From positions 1-6,078 of the forward strand of contig WLMP01000056.1 in assembly GCA_009700155.1 (NCBI GenBank): a stretch of DNA of 6,078 nt, read 5' to 3'. Source of the DNA: Actinomycetota bacterium (GTDB taxonomy: Bacteria; Actinomycetota; Actinomycetes; Nanopelagicales; Nanopelagicaceae). This document shows, in pieces, positions 1 through 5,133 of this stretch. Within the stretch, counting starts at the first letter, position 1. Every line of letters starts with the position of its first letter. Below the pieces are notes generated by a model. The model made no database searches and was not told where the DNA came from. It was given only the letters and a program-made list of their open reading frames with translations. A program made the translations under genes and the position numbers.

Positions 1-1353
1 AAGCGATCTACCCGAAAACTTTACACCGAAGCATTAATTGGCCGTGGTGACATAACAGTTGAAGAGGCCGAAGAGTTATTACGAGATTACCAGCAACAAT
101 TAGAGGGTGTATTTACTGCAGTTCATAACACTGAACCTGCAAGTGATCCAAATTGGAAAGCGCCAGTTGTTCCTGCTCCAGAAAGTGTTGCTACTGCAGT
201 CAGTGAATCTGACCTACGTAAAATTGCTGCCACACAATCTGCTTTTCCATCTGACTTTACAGTTCATCCAAAACTACTGCCTCAGCTCTTAAAGCGAACT
301 GAGATGCTAGATGACTCCACTGTTGACTGGGCAACTGGTGAAATGTTTGCCTTTGGCTCACTTCTTCTTGAGGGCCACCCAATTCGAATGAGTGGGCAGG
401 ATGTAAGGAGAGGAACTTTCAGTAATCGACATGCGGTAATTGTTAATCGCGAAACTGGTGCTGACTTATTCCCGCTTAGATCTTTAGTAGCTGATCCAAA
501 CCAATTCCATATTTATGATTCATTACTTTCAGAGTATGCGGTTATGGGTTTTGAATATGGATATTCGGTTGAGCGAGATAACGCGCTAGTAATCTGGGAG
601 GCGCAATTTGGTGACTTTGCAAATGGTGCACAGACTGTAATTGATGAATTTATATCCTCTGCCTTACAAAAATGGGGCGAGCGATCATCTTTAGTTTTGC
701 TCCTTCCTCATGGTTATGAAGGACAGGGACCAGACCACTCTTCAGGACGAATTGAAAGATTTTTAGCTCTATGTGCTGAGCAAAATATGACAGTTGCTCA
801 ACCATCAACACCAGCATCCTATTTCCATCTACTACGTTGGCATATGAAAAACCCAGCACGTAGACCATTAATTGTATTTGAACCAAAATCAATGCTTCGC
901 TTAAAAGCTGCTGCTAGTGGATTAAAAGATTTCACTACTGGAACATTTAGGCCGTTTATTTCCGATGACAAAGTTACAAATGCCACAAGATTAATTTTTG
1001 CATCTGGTAAGGTCTATTACGACTTGCTAGCTGAGCGCGATAAATTAGGTGAACATTCAACTGCAATTGCAAGAGTTGAACAGTTGTATCCACTGCCAAT
1101 AGAAGAGATTATTGCAGAAGCGAAGAAGCATCCAAAGGCTTCACTTCTTTGGGTTCAAGATGAGCCAGCAAATCAGGGACCATGGCCATTTGTTTCATTG
1201 ACAGTTAGTGAGGCATTTGTTGCACATGAAGAGTTAAATGGTAGAAGTCTTAGAAGAGTTTCTCGTCGCGCTACCGCAAGCCCTGCAACTGGTAATCATC
1301 ACCTACATGAAGAGGAAGAAAAAGCATTGATGACCGAGGCCTTTACTCGCTAG
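1..1353 (+). CDS. kgd: Multifunctional 2-oxoglutarate dehydrogenase/decarboxylase E1 (Kgd/SucA type), C-terminal part
   Basis: This is the thiamine-diphosphate-dependent E1 component that decarboxylates 2-oxoglutarate in the TCA cycle, in the cytoplasm. The frame is open from base 1, so the 5' end is outside the window; the ATG at 304 is internal (Met102 of 450 visible residues). Residues 2-17 read RSTRKLYTEALIGRGD, typical of actinobacterial Kgd. The transketolase-like pyrimidine-binding domain starts near residue 110 and carries GQDVRRGTFSNRH (132-144), EYAVMGFEYGYS and LPHGYEGQGPDHSSGR. The C-terminal dehydrogenase domain follows, with QDEPANQGPWPF near its end. Actinobacterial Kgd usually has an extra N-terminal acyltransferase-like domain. 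That part is not visible, so Kgd rather than plain SucA is inferred from similarity. The TAG stop overlaps the convergent sodX stop, and no convincing terminator follows. Confidence 0.95.
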   Translation, partial: KRSTRKLYTEALIGRGDITVEEAEELLRDYQQQLEGVFTAVHNTEPASDPNWKAPVVPAPESVATAVSESDLRKIAATQSAFPSDFTVHPKLLPQLLKRTEMLDDSTVDWATGEMFAFGSLLLEGHPIRMSGQDVRRGTFSNRHAVIVNRETGADLFPLRSLVADPNQFHIYDSLLSEYAVMGFEYGYSVERDNALVIWEAQFGDFANGAQTVIDEFISSALQKWGERSSLVLLLPHGYEGQGPDHSSGRIERFLALCAEQNMTVAQPSTPASYFHLLRWHMKNPARRPLIVFEPKSMLRLKAAASGLKDFTTGTFRPFISDDKVTNATRLIFASGKVYYDLLAERDKLGEHSTAIARVEQLYPLPIEEIIAEAKKHPKASLLWVQDEPANQGPWPFVSLTVSEAFVAHEELNGRSLRRVSRRATASPATGNHHLHEEEEKALMTEAFTR

Positions 1354-1667
1354 TCTCCTTTTTTATACCTTAATAAAACCTTTGCCTTGAATCGATCTTT
1401 CTCAATCCAACCCCATTGCCTAGAGTCGGTACTTGCTAAGTTATCCCCTTCAACCCAGTACTTTGTAACGCCATTTTCTAGCTGAATTTCTTTAAGCCTT
1501 TTCAATAAACTGATACCTGGTCGCGTTGGATCTTCAATTAGATAAACCAAACCGCTTACTAATGTGTGCTCTTGACCACTTAGATATCGAATAAGCAACC
1601 AATCTCCAGCACTATAAGTCGGAGACATAGAGTTTCCTGAAACTTCGGCCGTGCTAAATCTGAACAT
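1350..1667 (-). CDS. sodX: Nickel-type superoxide dismutase maturation protease (S26 signal-peptidase-like)
   Basis: A 105-residue protein with the catalytic core of S26 peptidases. GNSMSP at 11-16 carries the presumed nucleophile Ser13, LLKRL at 54-58 carries the presumed general base Lys56, and VEGDN..STDSR at 72-83 matches the conserved signal-peptidase box with GDN and DSR. No hydrophobic membrane anchor precedes the Ser, so the enzyme is probably cytosolic, as in SodX-type proteases. Its expected substrate is the divergent neighbour SodN: cleavage between Ala17 and His18 would expose the nickel-binding His. The assignment as SodX rather than a general signal peptidase rests on size, lack of an anchor and adjacency to sodN. 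The ATG start has no Shine-Dalgarno sequence (the bases before it are ACTCTCC). A promoter-like pair lies just upstream, so the leader may be very short. The stop shares CTAG at 1350-1353 with kgd. Confidence 0.88.
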   Translation of the reverse strand: MFRFSTAEVSGNSMSPTYSAGDWLLIRYLSGQEHTLVSGLVYLIEDPTRPGISLLKRLKEIQLENGVTKYWVEGDNLASTDSRQWGWIEKDRFKAKVLLRYKKGD

Positions 1668-1682
1668 GGAGAGTATTCTGCC

Positions 1683-1710
1683 ACTATAGGTTCGGTATTA
1701 AGTCAACCAA
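1683..1710 (-). promoter_or_regulatory. Possible sodX promoter in the sodX/sodN divergent gap
   Basis: On the minus strand TTGGTT (1705-1710), a 16-bp spacer and TATAGT (1683-1688) resemble a housekeeping -35/-10 pair. Initiation about 7 bases further on would leave a leader of roughly 9 nt before the sodX ATG, consistent with the lack of a Shine-Dalgarno sequence. The -35 matches consensus only in TTG, so this is tentative. The -35 overlaps the sodN ribosome-binding site on the other strand. No TTGC-type inverted repeat resembling a Streptomyces Nur box is visible in the gap, and I could not define a convincing sodN promoter. Confidence 0.3.
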
Positions 1711-1714
1711 GGAG
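1709..1714 (+). promoter_or_regulatory. Strong ribosome-binding site of sodN
   Basis: AAGGAG followed by AGAA and then the ATG at 1719 (4-base spacer). It is the clearest Shine-Dalgarno sequence in the window and fixes the sodN start. The other genes here have weak, distant or no such signal, so strong translation of sodN is plausible. Confidence 0.75.
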
Positions 1715-1718
1715 AGAA

Positions 1719-2126
1719 ATGATAAATTCAATAACAAAGCTAATTAAGCCAAAGCAAATGGTTTTTGCACATTGCGACCTTCCTTGCGGAGTTTATGATC
1801 CTGCGCAAGCAAAAATTGAGGCGCAGTCAGTTAAAGCTTGCATGGAAAAATATGCAGCAAGTAGCGATGCAGATTTTAAGTCACGCGCTGTTGCGATTAA
1901 GGAAGAAAGATCTGAATTAGTTAAACACCATCTTTGGGTGTTATGGACTGACTACTTCAAGCCAAATCACTTTGAATCATATCCACAGCTACACTCATTG
2001 TTTAATGAAGCAACCAAACTAGCTGGTGCTGGCGGAAGTAAGGGCACAAATGATGTTGCTGTTGCTGATAAATTAATTGGCAAGATTGATGAAATAGCAG
2101 AGATCTTCTGGGCAACTAAAAAATAA
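1719..2126 (+). CDS. sodN: Nickel superoxide dismutase precursor
   Basis: Converts superoxide to oxygen and hydrogen peroxide at a nickel centre. The 135-residue product has a 17-residue leader followed by the nickel hook HCDLPCGVY at 18-26. Numbered from the mature N-terminus, His1, Cys2 and Cys6 are the nickel ligands and Tyr9 is present. Glu17 and Arg47, which support His1 in Streptomyces Ni-SOD, are also present. The mature length would be 118 residues, normal for this family of four-helix-bundle hexamers. The C-terminus, with KIDEIAEIFWATKK, is also typical. The leader is not an export signal: it is short, with lysines interspersed, and should be removed by the protease encoded divergently 51 bp away. 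The start is fixed by AAGGAG four bases upstream. A perfect inverted repeat begins 4 bases after the TAA stop. Confidence 0.97.
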   Translation: MINSITKLIKPKQMVFAHCDLPCGVYDPAQAKIEAQSVKACMEKYAASSDADFKSRAVAIKEERSELVKHHLWVLWTDYFKPNHFESYPQLHSLFNEATKLAGAGGSKGTNDVAVADKLIGKIDEIAEIFWATKK

Positions 2127-2130
2127 ATTA

Positions 2131-2172
2131 AAAATCGCTAGTAGCTTAGAAATTTAGGCTACTAGCGATTTT
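2131..2172. terminator. Bidirectional intrinsic terminator between convergent sodN and the thioesterase gene
   Basis: A perfect 15-bp inverted repeat: left arm AAAATCGCTAGTAGC (2131-2145), 12-base loop (2146-2157), right arm GCTACTAGCGATTTT (2158-2172). Each strand has A residues before the stem and U residues at its end, as expected of a terminator working both ways. It sits 4 bases after the sodN stop. The loop contains the thioesterase stop codon, and the right arm encodes codons near the thioesterase C-terminus (through K-I-A-S-S). The stem is only moderately GC-rich, so its efficiency is uncertain. Confidence 0.85.
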
Positions 2173-2598
2173 CGTTTCACCTACTAAGTTAGCTTTTTCT
2201 GCAACCATAGTTTCGGCAGCAACCCTGGCCATAAATGAAACTCTTTCTACAAACTTCCTTGTAATAACACCTGAGGCAATTAAACGGGCACTCTGATGCA
2301 CCTCTACTTCAAACTCTAAAATTCCATCTTTAAGACCTAAGCATTTCGCCGTGGCATGAACTTCGTGATTAATTCCAACAGCGCCAAGTACTTCTATTTG
2401 TAATTGACTAGTAACAGTAGTTTCACCAAAATCTAAAAACTCAATTATTGCAGTACTGCATGCGCTCTCCATTAGTGATGCAATTTGATTAGAACCAATC
2501 ACTGGAAGATCGTTAACACCTTGCGCAACCGAAGTGTCACCTGGGCGAATAGTCATAGTGGCCATACCTATTGCACCAATCACTTGCTCTGCTTTCAT
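2146..2598 (-). CDS. Hotdog-fold thioesterase family protein (FlK-like), third gene of the sigR operon
   Basis: A 150-residue protein resembling single-domain actinobacterial thioesterases related to fluoroacetyl-CoA thioesterase FlK. Family-like features are the MKAEQ start, RPGDTSVAQG (18-27), LPVIGSNQIASLMESA (31-46) leading into the central hotdog helix, GETTV (58-62), a strand pair ending in ILEFEVEVHQ, and SGVITRKFV (108-116). Ser36 and Glu44 occupy the places of Thr42 and Glu50 of FlK. The stretch expected to hold the active-site His reads IEVLGAVG (68-75), with no His. The acyl-CoA substrate is unknown. The gene follows rsrA after 25 bp without a recognisable Shine-Dalgarno sequence. 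The next upstream in-frame stop is at 2620-2622 and no ATG, GTG or TTG intervenes. Co-transcription with sigR-rsrA is likely from orientation and spacing. Residues near the C-terminus are encoded by a terminator arm. Confidence 0.8.
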   Translation of the reverse strand: MKAEQVIGAIGMATMTIRPGDTSVAQGVNDLPVIGSNQIASLMESACSTAIIEFLDFGETTVTSQLQIEVLGAVGINHEVHATAKCLGLKDGILEFEVEVHQSARLIASGVITRKFVERVSFMARVAAETMVAEKANLVGETKIASSLNF

Positions 2599-2623
2599 AA
2601 TCGCAAGGTTAGTGATTATTCAA

Positions 2624-3025
2624 TTACTCTAGCGGGAACTGCCTGCGTATTTCGCTAGTTATTTCAATTTGGGTAGCACCATCAGGGGTAAATTCGGTAT
2701 ATGTGGTTTGGGTATAGGTGAATTCAGTGATGGTTTGAGGTTGGTTAGATTGCAGCATTTGATTGTAAATATCCTCAATTGTTAAGTTAATTTTATTAGT
2801 CAGATCCTCTGGGGCTTGCTCATTTAGCGCATTACATAAAAGTGCGCGAACTTGATTTAAAGTCTTAGTCTCTTGCTCCATTACTTGCAAGCATCCTGGG
2901 CACTCTGAGAAGTGAGTTTCAACAACGCTCAATTGATCATCTTCAAATATTTCATGATCAATATAAAGAATAATGCTTGGAAGCATTTGATCACACGGAG
3001 TTAGATTTTTATCATTAAAACTCAT
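2624..3025 (-). CDS. rsrA: Zinc-binding thiol-redox anti-sigma factor, RsrA type (mycothiol-system anti-sigma-R)
   Basis: Cytosolic anti-sigma factor expected to hold SigR inactive while reduced and zinc-bound, and to release it when its cysteines form a disulfide. Cys11, His38, Cys42 and Cys45 (motif HFSECPGC) match the zinc site of Streptomyces RsrA almost position for position (Cys11, His37, Cys41, Cys44). A helix with VRALLCNAL and then APEDL also matches the family. At 133 residues it is longer than RsrA (about 105). The extra C-terminus is rich in Thr, Tyr and Phe ([14 protein letters not shown]) and ends with [10 protein letters not shown]; its role is unknown. The ATG lies inside the sigR end as ATGA, so translation is probably coupled. 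A GGTGA element 6 bases upstream of the ATG could also recruit ribosomes. Confidence 0.92.
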   Translation of the reverse strand: MSFNDKNLTPCDQMLPSIILYIDHEIFEDDQLSVVETHFSECPGCLQVMEQETKTLNQVRALLCNALNEQAPEDLTNKINLTIEDIYNQMLQSNQPQTITEFTYTQTTYTEFTPDGATQIEITSEIRRQFPLE

Positions 3026-3732
3026 TTTTGATCACCAGCTTTATCTTTTCCGTAACCTCGCTCTTTTGCATAAGTTGCAAGCGAGGCTCTTAATAATTTT
3101 CTTCCTCTATGCAATCTGGACATAACAGTTCCTGTTGGCACTCCAGTTATTTCAGCTATTTCTTTATATGAAAAACCTTCTACATCGGATAAAAAAACGG
3201 CCATTCTAAATTCATCAGGCATTGCACTAAGTGCATCTTTTATATCTTTATCTGCAATATTTTCCAGGACTTCATCTTCTGCAGACTTACCTTGATCACT
3301 AGTATGTGACGAAGCATCTGCAATTTGCCAATCCTCTATTTCACCCGCTGATATTTGTGGGCGTCTTTGATCTTTACGATAGTTGTTAATAAATGTTGTA
3401 GTAAGAATTCTATATAGCCAAGCCTTCAAATTAGTTCCTGGTTCAAACTGATGAAAACTTGTAAATGCTTTTGCGTAAGTGTCTTGTACTAAATCCTGAG
3501 CATCGTGAGGATTTTTTGTATACCTTAAAGCAGCACCGTATAGCTGAGATGTAAAAACTAAAGCATCCTTTTCAAACCTTGCTTTTCTTTCTGCCAAGGT
3601 TTCTTTAGTACGGTCTACCACTACCGGTAGTAAATCTTCATTACTCATTTGGCCTAAGGCTACCTCGAATGGGGTTTTAGGATTGGTAGTAAAAATTTTA
3701 TTAGCAGCAATAGCTGGTCGGATTGCATGCAT
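3022..3732 (-). CDS. sigR: ECF RNA polymerase sigma factor, SigR/SigH type (thiol-oxidative stress)
   Basis: A 236-residue sigma factor that directs RNA polymerase to disulfide-stress genes, controlled by the RsrA-like protein encoded next. Region sigma2 spans about 52-120, with [14 protein letters not shown] (77-90) and [22 protein letters not shown] (99-120). Sigma4 spans about 163-215, with its helix-turn-helix in [20 protein letters not shown]. An acidic linker joins them. About 47 residues precede the conserved core. Met29 (ATG at 3646-3648) is a second possible start that would leave a shorter lead; neither start has a good Shine-Dalgarno sequence. In Streptomyces a longer, unstable SigR isoform is made from the autoregulated promoter, and the first ATG here may do the same. 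A SigR-type promoter ends 8 bases before that ATG. The gene overlaps rsrA by ATGA and is divergent from aroA. Confidence 0.94.
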   Translation of the reverse strand: MHAIRPAIAANKIFTTNPKTPFEVALGQMSNEDLLPVVVDRTKETLAERKARFEKDALVFTSQLYGAALRYTKNPHDAQDLVQDTYAKAFTSFHQFEPGTNLKAWLYRILTTTFINNYRKDQRRPQISAGEIEDWQIADASSHTSDQGKSAEDEVLENIADKDIKDALSAMPDEFRMAVFLSDVEGFSYKEIAEITGVPTGTVMSRLHRGRKLLRASLATYAKERGYGKDKAGDQK

Positions 3733-3740
3733 ATTGAAAT

Positions 3741-3767
3741 AACCTTAAAGACTTGCTAATTATTCCC
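3741..3767 (-). promoter_or_regulatory. SigR-dependent autoregulatory promoter of sigR
   Basis: Minus strand: GGGAAT (3762-3767), an 18-bp spacer, then GTT (3741-3743). This equals the SigR/SigH-family consensus GGAAT-N18/19-GTT. Initiation 6-8 bases beyond GTT would fall at about 3733-3735, directly in front of the sigR ATG at 3732, so the transcript would be leaderless or nearly so. The AAGG at 3743-3746 looks like a ribosome site but lies in the promoter itself, upstream of the predicted start, so it would not be in this mRNA. The sequence match and position are seen; autoregulation is inferred from the family. Confidence 0.8.
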
Positions 3768-3782
3768 GCACGCGGCCTGTTT

Positions 3783-3790
3783 AAGCGCTT
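3783..3790. repeat. AAGCGCTT palindrome in the sigR/aroA divergent region
   Basis: A perfect 8-bp palindrome, extended imperfectly by TT and TTAA flanks, 15 bases from the -35 element of the sigR promoter and about 33 bases before the proposed aroA -10. It could be an operator between the divergent genes, but an 8-bp palindrome is short enough to occur by chance. The rest of the 105-bp gap holds only the two proposed promoters. Confidence 0.25.
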
Positions 3791-3823
3791 TAATGGCTTA
3801 ATCCCCGAACTCACACCTGAAGG

Positions 3824-3829
3824 TAGACT
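3824..3829 (+). promoter_or_regulatory. Possible -10 element for leaderless aroA transcription
   Basis: TAGACT fits the actinobacterial -10 pattern TANNNT and ends 8 bases before the aroA ATG, so transcription could begin at or next to the start codon. No good -35 is seen. The nearest Shine-Dalgarno-like bases, GAAGG at 3819-3823, are about 14 bases from the ATG, which is too far for normal use and fits leaderless translation better. Confidence 0.35.
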
Positions 3830-3837
3830 TTGGGCAT

Positions 3838-5133
3838 ATGGCCAACTGGGAAGCACCTTACAGAGCTGGCTTAACCCCTGCCAGTAAGCCAATTAATGCT
3901 CGCATAACAATTCCAGGGTCAAAATCTGCGACAAATCGTGCTTTGATTTTAGCTTCAATCGCAAAAACTCCATCCCGCTTGCGCAAACCACTTTCATCAC
4001 GCGATACAGACTTAATGGTCAAAGGATTAATTAGCTTAGGAATTAGTATTGAAAAAGTAATTACAAATGAAGGCTTTGATTATGAGATTAATCCAAGCAA
4101 ATTAACTGGCCCAACTCAAATTGATGTCGGCAATGCAGGAACTGTAATGCGTTTTTTACCTCCAATCGCTGCACTAGCAAATGGATTAATACACTTCGAT
4201 GGCGATGCTAGGTCCCATGAAAGACCGTTAGGCCCGGTGATTAAAGCTTTAGAACAACTCGGCGTCATAATTGAACATAACAACAAATATCGACTCCCAC
4301 TCACGATTAATGGCTCTGGAAAAGTTAGAGGTGGTGTAGTTGAGATTGATGCAAGTTCTTCTAGTCAGTTTGTCTCAGCCTTACTTTTATTAGCACCGGC
4401 AACTGAAAATGGAATTACCGTAAAACATATTGGTGCTTCATTGCCATCACTTCCCCATATTGAAATGACAATTCAAATGCTTAAAGTTTTTGGTGCAAAA
4501 GTAGAAGTTGGAAAAAATACTTGGAAAGTTGAACCTACGCAGTTGATAGGACAAGATCTAACTATTGAACCAGATCTATCAAATGCTGCACCATTCATGG
4601 CGGCTGCAATGATTTGCGGTGGCAGCATTGAGATTATGGACTGGCCTAACTCCACAACACAGCCAGGTGATCAACTAAGAAAGATTTTTACATCTATGGG
4701 TGGAAAAATTGATATCACAAACAGTGGTTTAAAAGTTACTGGAACGGGAAGAATTAATGGGATTGATTTAGACCTGCATGATGTTGGTGAACTAACACCA
4801 TCAATTGCTGCAGTTGCATCCCTTGCATCGGATGAATCTACACTTCGCGGAATCGCTCATTTAAGACTGCATGAGACTGATCGACTTTCAGCACTTGCCC
4901 AAGAAATAAATAATCTTGGAGGTAGTGTGACCGAAGGACCGGGTGAACTATTTATAAAGCCTAAGCCACTTACATCTTCACAGTTATTTAAAAGTTATGA
5001 CGACCATAGAATGGCTACTGCCGGAGCAATTATTGGCCTGGCTGTTGAAGGTGTTGTAGTAGAAAACATTGAAACTACAAGAAAAACACTTCCAGATTTT
5101 CCAGGTCTATGGACGGAAATACTGAATGGCTAG
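3838..5133 (+). CDS. aroA: 3-phosphoshikimate 1-carboxyvinyltransferase (EPSP synthase)
   Basis: Sixth step of the shikimate pathway: joins phosphoenolpyruvate to shikimate 3-phosphate, giving EPSP on the way to chorismate and aromatic amino acids. At 431 residues it is full length. PGSKSATNRA at 26-35 carries the Lys, Ser and Arg of the substrate site, GNAGTVMRFLPP (98-109) is the phosphoenolpyruvate-binding signature, SSSSQFVSALLL (173-184) binds shikimate phosphate, LHETDRLSAL (344-353) is the second signature, and DDHRMA (388-393) is the conserved late motif. The DVGELTP stretch (315-321) has Glu318 where enterobacterial enzymes have the catalytic Asp region; similar sequence occurs in actinobacterial enzymes. 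The ATG start gives MANWEAP, matching the short Trp-containing N-terminus of actinobacterial homologues. An in-frame stop at 3799-3801 leaves no other ATG or GTG. It overlaps rsgA by 8 bases. Confidence 0.97.
   Translation: MANWEAPYRAGLTPASKPINARITIPGSKSATNRALILASIAKTPSRLRKPLSSRDTDLMVKGLISLGISIEKVITNEGFDYEINPSKLTGPTQIDVGNAGTVMRFLPPIAALANGLIHFDGDARSHERPLGPVIKALEQLGVIIEHNNKYRLPLTINGSGKVRGGVVEIDASSSSQFVSALLLLAPATENGITVKHIGASLPSLPHIEMTIQMLKVFGAKVEVGKNTWKVEPTQLIGQDLTIEPDLSNAAPFMAAAMICGGSIEIMDWPNSTTQPGDQLRKIFTSMGGKIDITNSGLKVTGTGRINGIDLDLHDVGELTPSIAAVASLASDESTLRGIAHLRLHETDRLSALAQEINNLGGSVTEGPGELFIKPKPLTSSQLFKSYDDHRMATAGAIIGLAVEGVVVENIETTRKTLPDFPGLWTEILNG

Noticed and set aside
107..292. Plus-strand 61-residue frame rich in Leu
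   Set aside because: It lies out of frame inside kgd, whose own frame is open here and matches the family.
1335..1364. Possible kgd terminator: CGAG...CTCG followed by a run of T
   Set aside because: The stem is only 4 bp, lies inside the coding region, and is separated from the T run by 9 bases.
1668..1718. Nur-type nickel-responsive operator upstream of sodN
   Set aside because: Looked for paired TTGC/GCAA half sites as in Streptomyces Nur boxes; none are present in the gap.
3753..3887. Plus-strand small frame starting at TTG, reading through ELTPEGRLWAYGQLGSTL, overlapping the start of aroA
   Set aside because: It has only a TTG start and no ribosome site, crosses the sigR promoter, and overlaps 50 bases of aroA in another frame. 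I do not recognise the peptide.
3701..3892. Minus-strand 63-residue frame across the sigR/aroA gap
   Set aside because: It covers both promoters and the starts of two well-supported genes in other frames, and has no recognisable protein features.
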